From positions 1 to 64,000 of the forward strand of contig NZ_JBPAOH010000031.1 of assembly GCF_050875635.1 (NCBI RefSeq): a stretch of DNA of 64,000 nucleotides, in the 5' to 3' direction. The notes under the pieces are model-generated. The model was not told where the DNA came from. It searched no databases and saw nothing but the letters and a program-made list of their open reading frames with translations. Source of the stretch: Hassallia sp050875635 (GTDB taxonomy: Bacteria > Cyanobacteriota > Cyanobacteriia > Cyanobacteriales > Nostocaceae). Of this stretch, positions 33,798-42,588 are shown piece by piece; positions within the stretch are counted from its first letter, which is position 1; the number at the start of each line of letters is the position of its first letter. A program made the translations under genes and the position numbers.

Positions 33798-34914
33798 CTA
33801 TTTACTTTCTACCAACTGGTTTTCTTGCCGCAGGTAAGATTGGATGAACATGTCAATTTCGCCGTTCATCACATCGCCGATCGCAGTCGTTTCTACATTG
33901 GTACGCAAGTCTTTCACCATTTGATAAGGGTGAAACACATAGTTACGGATTTGGTTTCCCCAAGAGGCTTCGACCATATCGCCCCGAATTTGGGCAATTT
34001 CTTGAGCGTGTTGCTCTTTGGCAATAACTAGCAGCTTTGCTTTCAAACGGGCGAGAGCTTTCTCTTTATTTTGCAGTTGGCTGCGTTCTTCTGTACAACG
34101 GACGGCAAGACCGGTGGGAAGGTGAACAACTCGCACTGCTGTTTCCACTTTGTTGACATTTTGCCCACCTTTACCACCGGCTCTAGATGTGGTAATTTCC
34201 AAATCCTTATCTGGAATATCTAGTTGTACGGTATTATCTATTTGCGGCATTACTTCCACCCCTGCAAAACTAGTTTGGCGTTTGCCGTTGGCATTGAAGG
34301 GTGAAATTCGCACTAAGCGATGAGTGCCTGTTTCGGATCGCAAGTAGCCGTAGGCATAGCGACCTGTAATTTCTATGGTTACTGATTTTATTCCGGCTTC
34401 ATCACCTTCAGAAAGTTCGCTTGAGGTGACTTTATAACCATGCTTTTCTGCCCAACGAGTGTACATTCGCAACAGCATTTCTGTCCAGTCTTGGGCATCT
34501 GTTCCACCAGCGCCGGCGTTAATTGTCAGGACTGCGCCTTTGTCGTCGAATTGACCGGAAAGTAACTGTTGTAATTCCCACTGGTCAAGTTCGCGATTCA
34601 GGTTGCTGAGGGTGGTTTGTGCTTCTTGCAGTAATCCCTCATCGGTTTCTGACTCCAAAAGCTCAAAAACTGCTTTGGTATCTTCTAGGCTGGCTTGCCA
34701 CTGATGATACTGCGATAAATGTACTTTCAGGTCGTTGAGTTCTTGTAAAGTTTCTTGAGCCTGGGTTTGGTCATCCCAAAATTCTGGCTGTGCGGATATT
34801 TGTTCTAAATCTTGAATTTTAGCTGTTAGTGCAGGGATGTCAAAGATAGTCCTGAGTTTTACCCAGGCGATTAGACAACGTTTCGATTTCGCGTTTGAGT
34901 TCTAAAACTTCCAT
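33798..34914 (-). CDS. prfB: Peptide chain release factor 2, with programmed +1 frameshift
   Basis: The gene starts at ATG 34914 and reads MEVLELKREIETL...TQDYL up to an in-frame TGA (34840-34842), then continues in the +1 frame as DIPALTAKIQDLEQ to the stop at 33798, giving about 371 residues. RF2 features are present: GTDAQDWTEMLLRMY and the GGQ peptidyl-hydrolysis loop in GGKGGQNVNKVET, with RLVRISPFNANGKRQTSF between. It terminates at UGA and UAA codons. The frameshift makes its synthesis self-limiting, since RF2 shortage promotes read-through into the full frame. A heptamer repeat array lies just after the stop. An annotation that begins at about 34658 would miss the first quarter. Confidence 0.96.
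34835..34855 (-). promoter_or_regulatory. Programmed +1 frameshift site of prfB (CTT TGA C)
   Basis: On the minus strand the bases read CAGGACTATCTTTGACATC: slippery CTT (34845-34843), in-frame TGA stop, then C as context base. An AGGA stretch a few bases upstream resembles the internal Shine-Dalgarno that drives the shift in other prfB genes, although its spacing to CTT is longer than in E. coli. Translation resumes as L-D-I-P in the +1 frame. Confidence 0.93.
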
Positions 34915-35106
34915 AGGCTTGGGTGAGAATAGAGTGCTTTTTATTTTAGGCGATCGCTCTACTATACCTTATTGATTTTAGCTATAGTTGACCAAATTGA
35001 GGTCTACATAACTCACGTTTTTAAGGGCACTTTAAATCAGACTTTGGAGAGTCCTTATATTCTGACCGCAGCGTTATTATTTACTTAAAAGATACTGGAG
35101 TTGAGT

Positions 35107-35817
35107 ATGATATTTTGGGGAAACCACACTGGTCAACCAATGCCTTATAGAGGCTGGAATGTAGTTGTAGGTCAGACGAATAACACAAAAGCTAAATTTG
35201 CGGCTTCCCTAAAAAAGCTGCTTCAGTGGCTGCAAGAGTATACTTCGGTAGATACAGTGACGCTTTTGCTACCTGTATCAGACCAACAGCATCTTGCTGT
35301 ATACGCTACTTTAGGACTAGAAGAGGAAATTAGACAACAGATCCGTATCCCCATCGGGCAAGGAATTGCTGGTCGCATTGCTCTTAGTATGCAACCGATG
35401 ATAATTGATGATGTGTCGGCGGTAGAAGTCTATAGTCCAATTCTCCGCCAGAAAGGTTTGCGATCGCTTGTCGGTATCCCAATACCTATCAATGAACAAT
35501 CGGTTGGAGTTCTACACGTCGGTAAGTTTAATTCTCATCAGTTTAACGAACGTGATGTACAGCAACTGCAACTGATTGCACATCGCCTGAAGTTAATGAT
35601 AGGGGATGGAGATGTGTTGCAGATCGAGGGCGCTAGGCATCACAAGTTCGCTAAACTTATATCTGACATCAATATTATGCATCTGGATTTTTTGCTTAAT
35701 TTATCTGCCTTGAGAAAGCAATTTATTAAATTTAAAAACTTTGTCAAAAATTTAGATAATTCATCTATCCAGAGATATATTTATGTATTCAGCGTCATGC
35801 GATCGCAAGTAGATTAA
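35107..35817 (+). CDS. GAF-domain protein
   Basis: 236 residues from the ATG at 35107 (a TTG at 35101 is in frame; GGAG lies six bases before the ATG). Residues ~20-160 form a GAF domain: VDTVTLLLP, IRIPIGQGIAGRIA, MIIDDVSAVEVYSPILRQKGLRSLVGIPI and VGVLHVG. No Cys typical of bilin attachment stands out, so it is not obviously a phytochrome-like chromophore domain. The C-terminal ~80 residues are helical and unassigned. The same GAF subtype is fused to an acyltransferase in the gene at 36587, so the two are local paralogues. Ligand unknown. Confidence 0.8.
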   Translation: MIFWGNHTGQPMPYRGWNVVVGQTNNTKAKFAASLKKLLQWLQEYTSVDTVTLLLPVSDQQHLAVYATLGLEEEIRQQIRIPIGQGIAGRIALSMQPMIIDDVSAVEVYSPILRQKGLRSLVGIPIPINEQSVGVLHVGKFNSHQFNERDVQQLQLIAHRLKLMIGDGDVLQIEGARHHKFAKLISDINIMHLDFLLNLSALRKQFIKFKNFVKNLDNSSIQRYIYVFSVMRSQVD

Positions 35818-36586
35818 GATTTTTATTATTTGTTTTGCAGGCTTGGTAAATAAATAGTTTTCTGAATTGCTATAAAGCATTATGCAGGTAACAGATATAG
35901 GAATGAGCGCAAAAATAATTCAAAGGCACATTATACAATCGCGGTAATTCATGAATTACCGCTACGAAGCGACACGGTGTCAGATATTCTCATTCCTGAG
36001 ATAGCTATTTTTTGTGTATTGTTATCTTTTTGTCTTCACTGTTTTATAAACATACTCCAAAATAACTTCATTAATACTTTACAAAAAAGAGTGAAGTTAC
36101 AGTAAAAATATTGTTATGCTTGTATTCAAAGTGTTAAGTGGTCAGTTATTTAATCATCTTTATTTGTAGTGAACACAATATTAGACGGTACAAACTGGCG
36201 ACAAAAAAGCCGTTACAGCAGTAGGGGAAGTAGATACTTATTTAGCCCAATGGTGGACTTTAATGTGATGTCCGAAGTTGGAGATACTCCCCCCTAGATT
36301 GCGTCTAGCCGTCTAAAAAATGTAAACATAAATTAAATAATTACATCCAGGTATAAATTGTGCATAATTGCTTGTAGCAATTATCTTTTGAGGAAAATTT
36401 AATTGAATATCTCATCAACTCAACAACTTTATTTTGACAAGTTGATGAGGTAATTTAACACGATTACAGACGTAATTAGAAAACGGTTACGAAAAAAGTA
36501 TTATTTGACTCTTGATAGCAATTGAAACTTTTGATAGTGTAGTTGCTTCGATATTCACAGCAAACTTATTTTGGAGTTATCAAAAA
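35818..36586. other. Intergenic stretch, no gene apart from a miniature repeat
   Basis: Contains the family B element at 35899-35997 listed separately. The remaining sequence is AT-rich and has no frame with recognisable similarity. A GGAG site near 36573 belongs to the next gene. Confidence 0.5.
35899..35997. repeat. Miniature inverted-repeat element, family B, copy 1
   Basis: Starts AGGAATGAGCGC and ends CTCATTCCT, with a central 22-bp perfect palindrome GCGGTAATTCATGAATTACC-GC. Interior and both ends match 56816-56910. About 99 bp, non-coding. Confidence 0.78.
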
Positions 36587-37831
36587 ATGAATACAAAACA
36601 ATCTGCTTCAAGATGGATGCGATTGAAGGAAGTTTTAGTTACGACAATCCTTGGATGGATTCCGTCAATTGCTCTCGGTGCAAAGTTAAGAAATGTACTG
36701 TACCGTAGTATTTTTGCCCGTATTGGTAGCTCAGTTTATATTCAAAACGGCGTTGAATTTCTTGGTGCTTATAGCATAGAAATAAGCGATGGAGTGCATA
36801 TTTTCAAGAATGTTCGTTTAGATGGAAGAGGACATGAAAATAATAAAATTTATCTTGGAGAGCGAGTAGCCCTAGAGCGTGGTGTTGAAATTGGAGCGTT
36901 AGACAATACCTATATTCATATTGATGAAAATACATATATCGCTCCTTACGTTTGTATCGCTGGTCCTGGCAACATTAAAATTGGTAAGCACTGTATGATT
37001 GCATCTCACTCAGGGATATATGCTAACAATCATAATTTTGCCGACCTGACTGTGTTAATCAGAGAACAAGGTGTGACTCGCAAGGGAATTATTATAGAGG
37101 ATAACTGTTGGCTTGGGCATGGAGTGACAGTATTAGATGGAGTCACCATCGGTGAAGGTAGTGTGATAGGTGCAGGATCGGTTGTTAGCAAAGATATCCC
37201 TGCGTTCTCAATTGCAGTGGGTGTGCCGGCAAAAGTGATCCGCGATCGCCAAGACAAAGAACAAACGAAGCTAACACATAATAATAACAGCCGCCTCGAC
37301 ATTAAGCTAAGTGTAGCTCTAGCTCAAATTGAGAAGACTGCTGAACTAAGTTATCCCCTGACAGTAAACGATACTGTATTTCCTCATTTTGTTTTGGAAA
37401 ATCTGCTTTCCGTGCTGCTTGACTGCATCCGTCAAGTAATGAATGTGGATACAATTACGATTTTATTGCCAACAAAGAGCGGGCAGCAATTAGCTGTATG
37501 CGCCACTATCGGTCTTGAAGAAGAAATTGTAGAAGCTGTGCGAATTCCGATTGGGCAAGGCTTTGCAGGTCGTATAGCCGCAAGTGGTGAGCAAATGATT
37601 GTAGACGATTTGTCAAAAGTAGAAGTTGTGAGTCCGATTTTGCGAAATAAGGGAATTCAATCAATGATAGGTGTCCCTTTGCAGCTTAAAAAGGGGATAA
37701 GTGGTGTCTTTCATGTTGGCACATATCGTCACTGTGAATTCACCAAAGATGATGTACAGCGACTGCAACTTGTAGGCGATCGCATTGGATTGGCAATTGA
37801 ACCGTTTGTTACAGATATACTGGAAAGTTAA
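36587..37831 (+). CDS. Hexapeptide-repeat acyltransferase fused to a GAF domain
   Basis: 414 residues from ATG 36587 (preceded by GGAG; a TTG at 36512 would add 25 residues). Residues ~60-230 form a left-handed beta-helix acyltransferase: IEISDGVHIFKNVRLDGRG, IHIDENTYIAPYVCIAG, a HNF-type loop (YANNHNFADL) and the ending GVTIGEGSVIGAGSVVSKDIPAFSIAVGVPAKVI. This is the maltose/galactoside/NeuD-like O-acetyltransferase fold, probably trimeric and using acetyl-CoA. Residues ~265-410 form a GAF domain with VRIPIGQGFAGRIA and EVVSPILRNKGIQSMIGVPL, closely resembling the GAF gene just upstream. The pairing suggests ligand- or signal-controlled acetylation of a cell-surface sugar. No substrate can be named. 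Confidence 0.85.
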   Translation: MNTKQSASRWMRLKEVLVTTILGWIPSIALGAKLRNVLYRSIFARIGSSVYIQNGVEFLGAYSIEISDGVHIFKNVRLDGRGHENNKIYLGERVALERGVEIGALDNTYIHIDENTYIAPYVCIAGPGNIKIGKHCMIASHSGIYANNHNFADLTVLIREQGVTRKGIIIEDNCWLGHGVTVLDGVTIGEGSVIGAGSVVSKDIPAFSIAVGVPAKVIRDRQDKEQTKLTHNNNSRLDIKLSVALAQIEKTAELSYPLTVNDTVFPHFVLENLLSVLLDCIRQVMNVDTITILLPTKSGQQLAVCATIGLEEEIVEAVRIPIGQGFAGRIAASGEQMIVDDLSKVEVVSPILRNKGIQSMIGVPLQLKKGISGVFHVGTYRHCEFTKDDVQRLQLVGDRIGLAIEPFVTDILES

Positions 37832-37856
37832 ACTGTTTAAATGAAACTTGACCGAA

Positions 37857-37981
37857 TAATTATTAATTCATAATTCATAATTCATAATTAAAAAATTGAT
37901 GAGCGTGGTGCTTCTAGATGGAGAGTACAAGCTGACAATTATAGTGTAATTAGGAATTATGAATTATTAGTTATGAATTAT
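37857..37981. repeat. AATTCATAA tandem array facing its inverse copy
   Basis: TAATTCATAATTCATAATTC (37863-37882) faces AATTATGAATTATTAG...ATGAATTAT at 37954-37981, so the two arrays can pair. The start codon of the next gene lies inside the second array. A common type of cyanobacterial intergenic repeat. Confidence 0.6.
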
Positions 37982-38608
37982 TTGGACTCATCATTATTTT
38001 GTCAGTGGCAACGGACACTTTCTGGTTTTGAAGTAGACCAAGTAGCGGCACACAAAGCATTTAATCTTTTAGTTGAGGCTTACTCTAGTAGCGATCGCTA
38101 TTACCATACGCTCAAACACATTTACCACGTTCTCAAAATTATTGACAATTTGCAAGCTTATACCAGAAACCTCGCTACTGTTCAACTTGCTGCCTGGTTT
38201 CACGATGTAGTTTATGACACTAAAGCTCAAAATAATGAAGAAAAAAGCGCTGCGGTGGCTTGTGAATTGCTGAGTAGTTTGGGCATTCCTCTTAGTAATA
38301 TTACTGCTGTAACTCGTCTGATTATAAATACCAAAAATCATCAAGCTGCGGCAGATGACTTTGATAGTCAAGTTTTACTTGATGCTGATTTGGCAATTTT
38401 GGCTGCTAACCCAGTCCGATATCGAGAATACGCTCTTTACATTCGTCAGGAATATGCTTGGGTGTCAGAAGCAGAATATATTATGGGTCGCGCTCATGTT
38501 TTAGAGAGCTTTTTGCAGCGTCAGCGTATTTACTTCACTACTTTGATGTTCGAGGTTGGGGAAAAACCTGCTCGTCGCAATCTTAATGCAGAAATTCAAT
38601 CTTTATAG
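37973..38608 (+). CDS. HD-domain metal-dependent phosphohydrolase
   Basis: 211 residues. HD-fold landmarks: YYHTLKHIYHVL, the HD doublet in AAWFHDVVYDTKAQNNEEKSA (near residue 81-82), LIINTKNHQ and LLDADLAILA. This corresponds to the predicted HD superfamily hydrolase group of about 200 residues seen in many bacteria (COG4339-like, from memory), acting on a phosphomonoester or nucleotide that is not known. The start codon lies in an AATTCATAA-type repeat. It stands alone on the plus strand. Confidence 0.85.
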   Translation: MNYLDSSLFCQWQRTLSGFEVDQVAAHKAFNLLVEAYSSSDRYYHTLKHIYHVLKIIDNLQAYTRNLATVQLAAWFHDVVYDTKAQNNEEKSAAVACELLSSLGIPLSNITAVTRLIINTKNHQAAADDFDSQVLLDADLAILAANPVRYREYALYIRQEYAWVSEAEYIMGRAHVLESFLQRQRIYFTTLMFEVGEKPARRNLNAEIQSL

Positions 38609-38698
38609 CTCAATAATTTTAGTAAGCGCGAAGCACTTTGTTTGTATCGCGCTTATTACTAATTTGTAACTTTAATTTCTGCTAATCTACAAATAAAA

Positions 38699-38818
38699 AT
38701 GGAATCAGTGCCATTGGATGAATCTCCCATGAATGTTGTCACACCTAAGCGATTTACAATCGACGAGTATCATCGATTGATTGAACTCGGATTTTTCCGG
38801 CTTCGTGATGTGCGCTAG
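38699..38818 (+). pseudogene. Uma2/DUF820 gene relic, N-terminal 39 codons
   Basis: ATG to TAG frame of 39 codons with TPKRFTIDEYHRLIELGFF, the standard N-terminus of Uma2-family (PD-(D/E)XK-like) proteins; the family then normally continues with EDDRVELI, which is absent here. It ends after RLRDVR at a stop followed by a HIP1 octamer. The rest of the gene is not found downstream, where a toxin-antitoxin module with flanking inverted repeats now lies. Confidence 0.7.
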
Positions 38819-38846
38819 CTGCGATCGCTCAAACTAAAATTTGAAT

Positions 38847-38883
38847 AAGTGCGATGGGCAAAGCCCCGCAAAGAAGCGATCGC
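38847..38883 (+). repeat. 37-bp inverted repeat, left arm, flanking the TA module
   Basis: The sequence starts AAGTGCGATGGGCAAAGCCC and ends in the HIP1 octamer. Its exact reverse complement is at 39692-39728. The two arms bracket the antitoxin-toxin pair at a distance of 882 bp outside to outside. Confidence 0.85.
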
Positions 38884-38998
38884 ACTAATTAAAACTTCAC
38901 GATGAATATGCGGTTTGCAAAGAACTAAAACTTCCTAATTGTTAGAAAATCTACAATTAAATTAGTTAAAATCTAGACAGACTAGCCAGGAAAAAGTG

Positions 38999-39253
38999 AT
39001 GAATCGAATTTGGCAACTCCAAGAAGCGAAGAACAAATTCAGTGAAGTGGTGGAAGAAGCTATCCAGCAAGGACCACAGGTGATTACAAAACGTGGGGTT
39101 GAAGTGGCGATCGTCCTGTCTTACGTAGAATACTGTAAGATGATGGCTTCGCAGAAAAAACTGTCTACTTTTTTCCGAGAGTCTCCCTTAGCTGAGGTTG
39201 AGTTGGATTTGAATCGGGATAAAAGCGATACTAGGGGAGACTTTATTTTGTGA
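38999..39253 (+). CDS. Phd/YefM-family antitoxin
   Basis: 84 residues from ATG 38999 (a GTG three bases earlier is possible; AGGA lies seven bases before the ATG). IWQLQEAKNKFSEVVEEAIQQGPQVITKRGVEVAIVLS is the standard Phd/YefM DNA-binding fold, and the remaining tail (FFRESPLAEVELDL) is the toxin-neutralising segment. It overlaps the toxin gene by four bases, as is usual in such operons. It should autoregulate the pair. Confidence 0.9.
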   Translation: MNRIWQLQEAKNKFSEVVEEAIQQGPQVITKRGVEVAIVLSYVEYCKMMASQKKLSTFFRESPLAEVELDLNRDKSDTRGDFIL

Positions 39254-39675
39254 GCTATTTGCTTGACACCTGCGTGATTTCAGAACTGGTTGCCAAACAG
39301 CCAAATCTCAAAGTTGTTGAGTGGATTGATGCTCTCGATTTTAACAACGTTTATCTGAGTGTGCTGACGATTGGTGAGATATACAAAGGAATTGAAAAAT
39401 TGCCTGATTCCAAGCGTAAAACCGCTTTGCACAATTGGGTTAATGATGATTTAATGCTGCGCTTCAGTGGCAAGATTTTGTTGGTGGATATTGAAGTAGT
39501 GCGCCAGTGGGGACAATTAACTGGCAAACTTGATTTGAGTGGACAGCGCATGTCGGCGATCGACTCTTTGATTGCAGCGATCGCTATGAATCACCGTTGC
39601 AGTTTAGTCACGCGCAACGAAGAAGACTTTAAACACGTAGGGTTAACCATCATCAATCCGTGGAAATTACTGTAA
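39250..39675 (+). CDS. vapC: PIN-domain (VapC/FitB-like) toxin
   Basis: 141 residues from GTG 39250, within the stop of the antitoxin. PIN-domain acidic residues are present: Asp in YLLDTCVISEL, Glu in LTIGEIYKGI, Asp in SAIDSLIAAIA and Asp in TRNEEDF. The length and order match FitB/VapC RNases, which cleave tRNA or rRNA. The pair is bracketed by a 37-bp perfect inverted repeat, so it may have moved as a unit. Confidence 0.92.
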   Translation: MSYLLDTCVISELVAKQPNLKVVEWIDALDFNNVYLSVLTIGEIYKGIEKLPDSKRKTALHNWVNDDLMLRFSGKILLVDIEVVRQWGQLTGKLDLSGQRMSAIDSLIAAIAMNHRCSLVTRNEEDFKHVGLTIINPWKLL

Positions 39676-39691
39676 GATGTGGAACTCAAGC

Positions 39692-39728
39692 GCGATCGCT
39701 TCTTTGCGGGGCTTTGCCCATCGCACTT
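39692..39728 (-). repeat. 37-bp inverted repeat, right arm, flanking the TA module
   Basis: Perfect reverse complement of 38847-38883, beginning with GCGATCGCTTCTTTGCGG and ending CCCATCGCACTT, 16 bp after the toxin stop. Confidence 0.85.
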
Positions 39729-39884
39729 CCCAAAATTTCACGCTAGAAGCGAAAGCGTAAAAAACTACTGGGTCTAGTCTCCACTTAAAGTAACGCCCAG
39801 CCAATAGAGAAACTATCAGCTAATTGTCACATCAACACGGAAACCAGACCCAGTATAAAATTTTAGGTATTTCTAGTTGAAATC

Positions 39885-40646
39885 CTAGCGTCTACCACGA
39901 GATGGCACTAAGCTCAGATAATCAAGGTCAAAAGCAGAAACCTTTTGCGCGTAATTACCTGAAGCATCTAAAGATGCTGCCATATCCGCATATTTGCGGG
40001 GGTCGCCTTCTGCCAAGCGCCGTTCTTTGGACTTGCTGCTGTAGTATTTGTCCAGGGTGAAGCGCCAGTCTGTTTGAACGGTGCCTTCTCTTTCTTGGAA
40101 GTCTTCGCCGTAGCGAGGAGTTACCAAGTTGTGGGGGCGTCCCTCCATGCGCTTGCGTTGGTAAGGTACGGTGTTCTCACCAAATGCGCTGGTGTACTCT
40201 TCACTGTCAATTAAGGCATCAACAAAGCCACCCCATCCAAGGGTTGCTATCTTGATTGACCAAGCAATTTCTTCTTCTTTGTTATAAGAAGAACGACCTA
40301 ACAACCGCCTTAGACTAATGTCTACTAAGCGGTAGTTGTTGTTAACTGAGACAACCAAACGATAGAATGCCTCGGATTTAGCTAAACCACGGATGAAGTC
40401 GCGTACAGTTAGCGAGCCATTTTTCAGTTGAGATTCGAGATTTTTCTGGCGGTTAAAGCTGAGAATCTCATGTTCGCTGAAAACTTGGCGATAGCCCGCC
40501 CAAATGATATTTTCCATGTCAGTATAGCTGCTGACATCTTCTATTCTGTAGATATATGGTGTTTCTTCATCAAGGTCAGCTTTGCCAAAGCTTTTGACTC
40601 GTTGATTTTGACTGCTGGGTTTGTATTGAAGTAATGGCAGTGCCAT
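39885..40646 (-). CDS. cpcG: Phycobilisome rod-core linker (third CpcG)
   Basis: 253 residues. Starts MALPLLQYKPSSQNQRVKSFG, the CpcG signature, then the PBS linker domain (~residues 30-190): EHEILSFNRQKNLESQLKNGSLTVRDF and SKEER. It attaches phycocyanin rods to the allophycocyanin core and sets which rod type docks. No C-terminal membrane helix is present, so it is not a CpcL. Its 253-residue length is like CpcG4 of Anabaena-type clusters, from memory, while a CpcG3-sized gene is missing here. Last gene of the cpc operon. Confidence 0.92.
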   Translation of the reverse strand: MALPLLQYKPSSQNQRVKSFGKADLDEETPYIYRIEDVSSYTDMENIIWAGYRQVFSEHEILSFNRQKNLESQLKNGSLTVRDFIRGLAKSEAFYRLVVSVNNNYRLVDISLRRLLGRSSYNKEEEIAWSIKIATLGWGGFVDALIDSEEYTSAFGENTVPYQRKRMEGRPHNLVTPRYGEDFQEREGTVQTDWRFTLDKYYSSKSKERRLAEGDPRKYADMAASLDASGNYAQKVSAFDLDYLSLVPSRGRR

Positions 40647-40809
40647 GCTGCAATCTTCCTCGTAATTTATTAATGAATTAAACGTTATTGCAAGAGAAAC
40701 TGAAAACTGAAAGAGGCTTGATTGCTCAAAATCCTCATTCTTTATTTATTGTCCCTTATTTGGATTTGAGATTTGAGATTTTAAATTTTAGATTTAATCT
40801 CAAATCGAT

Positions 40810-41553
40810 TTACCGCACGGGAAAACTAGCGCTGGGACTAACAGAAACGGGAATACCTTGGGGCTTAGTATTCTTTGTCATGTCAGGAATTTGGATATTG
40901 GCAGTGCTAACTGGTGTATAGTTAACTGTCCTAATCTGAATTCCACTCGCCATGTCTAGGAAATTACTGATATCGCCGGACTTGTAACGCTCAGTTTCTT
41001 CCTTATCGCGCCAGTAATTACCGTAGCGAGGTGTCACCAAGTTAAAGGGTCTGTCTTTGAAGCGGCGCCGTTGATAGGGAACTGTATTCTCGCCAAAGTT
41101 GGTTAGATACTCTTCGCTATCTACCAATGCATCGACAAAGCCACCCCAACCGAGGGTTGCTATCTTGATTGACCAAGCGATTTCTTCGTCTTTATTATAA
41201 GACGTGCGCCCCAAAATCCGTTTGAGACAAACTTCGACGATGCGGTAGTTAGAGTTTGTCTCTACTACCAAACGCCGAAACGCTTCTGATTTTGCCAAAC
41301 CTCGAATGAAGTCGCGCACGGTAATTGCGCGGTTCTTCAACTGAGATTCGAGATTTTTTTGGCGGTGAAATTTCAGGGTTTCGTGTTCGCTGAAAATCTG
41401 CCGATAAGCAGCCCAAATTAATTCTTGGATTTCGCCATCATAACCACAGTCTTCTGCGCGGTAAGTTCTGGGGGTATCTTCGTTACCGACTTCGTAACCG
41501 TCTACGCGCTGGTTTTGAGAACTGGGTTTGTATTGTAGTAAAGGGATTGACAT
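40810..41553 (-). CDS. cpcG2: Phycobilisome rod-core linker CpcG2-like
   Basis: 247 residues starting MSIPLLQYKPSSQNQRVDGYE. The linker domain shows LIWAAYRQIFSEHETLKFHRQ, LESQLKNRAITVRDFIRGLAKSEAF and the GFVDALVDSEEYLTNFGENTVPYQRRR block shared by all three CpcG copies. The C-terminus is short and hydrophobic-poor (SVSPSASFPVR), so there is no membrane anchor. It couples a phycocyanin rod to the core. Position between cpcG1 and the last cpcG, and length, fit CpcG2 of Anabaena-type operons. Confidence 0.92.
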   Translation of the reverse strand: MSIPLLQYKPSSQNQRVDGYEVGNEDTPRTYRAEDCGYDGEIQELIWAAYRQIFSEHETLKFHRQKNLESQLKNRAITVRDFIRGLAKSEAFRRLVVETNSNYRIVEVCLKRILGRTSYNKDEEIAWSIKIATLGWGGFVDALVDSEEYLTNFGENTVPYQRRRFKDRPFNLVTPRYGNYWRDKEETERYKSGDISNFLDMASGIQIRTVNYTPVSTANIQIPDMTKNTKPQGIPVSVSPSASFPVR

Positions 41554-41700
41554 TAATATTTACCTTCTTGGTGATTGGTGAAGAGGTAATTGGTAATTGG
41601 TAATTGGGCATAGGGCATTGGTAATTGGGCATAGGGCATTGGTAATTATTTTTATTCCCCACTCCCCATTCCCCATTCTCGATTCCCCATTACCCATTTC
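41554..41700. repeat. Degenerate heptamer arrays between cpcG1 and cpcG2
   Basis: GGTAATTGGGCATAGGGCATT units (split by one base) repeat on the left half and CCCCATT-type heptamers on the right half. Non-coding. Confidence 0.65.
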
Positions 41701-42534
41701 CTAGGTTGTCTTGTTTCCTGGGATGTAACGGTAAGGTAAAGCAACTTCCGTAGGTTTGACGGTAGTTTCTGTAACTTGTTTTGATGTCTCAGGCAGCTTG
41801 ACACTTGAGATGTAATTTCTGGCGCGATCGCTCGATCGCTGGTAGTTCATGCCGCCTGGTGATATACTCGCTGCCATTGACAAGAATGTGTCCGGAATCG
41901 CTTCCCGAACTCCGCGTTGTACAGATTCTCCTGTGCGTACCGCTTGATAAAAGGTACGTCCACTTAAGTATTGTCCCAATAGGCGATTGCGATAATCTGC
42001 ATCGTACCGGGGGTTAACTAAGTTGAAGGGTCTATCTTTGAAGCGGCGGCGTTGGTAGGGTACAATGTCGTTGCCAAAGTTGCTTAGATACTCTTCGGAG
42101 TCAAGCAAGGTGTCGATGAAACCGTGCAAGCCTTTGGTGGCAATTATAATTGACCATGCAATTTCTTCGTCTTTGCCGTAGCTAGCACGTCCTAAAAACC
42201 GCTTTAAGGTGATGTCAACTAGGCGGTAGTTAGAGTTGGTTTCTCCTACTAGTTCCCAGTAAACTTCAGTTTTACCCAATCCGCGAATGAAATCCCGAAC
42301 GGTAATCGCCCGATTTCGCAGTTGTGATTCTAAAAAGGGTTGGCGATGTCTTTTTAAAATTAAGTGTTCGCTGAAGATTTGCCGATATCCTGCCCAAATT
42401 ATCGCATCAATATCTGGAACTTCAGAGGTTGGTGTTAACCGATAAGGTTGTGGGGTGTCTTCGCTGGGTACTTCGTATCCTTCAACACGCTGATTTTGCG
42501 AGTTGGGAGTATATCCAAGTAGTGGGATTGACAT
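41701..42534 (-). CDS. cpcG1: Phycobilisome rod-core linker CpcG1-like
   Basis: 277 residues starting MSIPLLGYTPNSQNQRVEGYE. Linker domain residues ~30-200 with AIIWAGYRQIFSEHLILKRHRQ and LRNRAITVRDFIRGLGKTEVYWELV. It differs from the other two copies in KGLHGFIDTLLDSEEY where they have GWGGFVDAL, and it has a longer C-terminal tail (residues ~205-277, with YQRSSDRARNYISSVKLPE), the part that contacts the core. First cpcG gene after cpcF; length matches CpcG1 of Anabaena-type clusters. Confidence 0.92.
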   Translation of the reverse strand: MSIPLLGYTPNSQNQRVEGYEVPSEDTPQPYRLTPTSEVPDIDAIIWAGYRQIFSEHLILKRHRQPFLESQLRNRAITVRDFIRGLGKTEVYWELVGETNSNYRLVDITLKRFLGRASYGKDEEIAWSIIIATKGLHGFIDTLLDSEEYLSNFGNDIVPYQRRRFKDRPFNLVNPRYDADYRNRLLGQYLSGRTFYQAVRTGESVQRGVREAIPDTFLSMAASISPGGMNYQRSSDRARNYISSVKLPETSKQVTETTVKPTEVALPYRYIPGNKTT

Positions 42535-42588
42535 CTTGACTTTTGCCTTTTTTTATGATATAAATCCATGACGCGATAAATCGTGTCT

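Noticed and set aside
33593..34031. Open frames on both strands over 33593-34031
   Set aside because: They translate GGGCAAT/ATTGCCC heptamer arrays or the antisense of prfB and show no protein character.
38996..38998. GTG at 38996 as the antitoxin start
   Set aside because: The ATG three bases later has better spacing to AGGA; the difference is one residue and cannot be settled by sequence.
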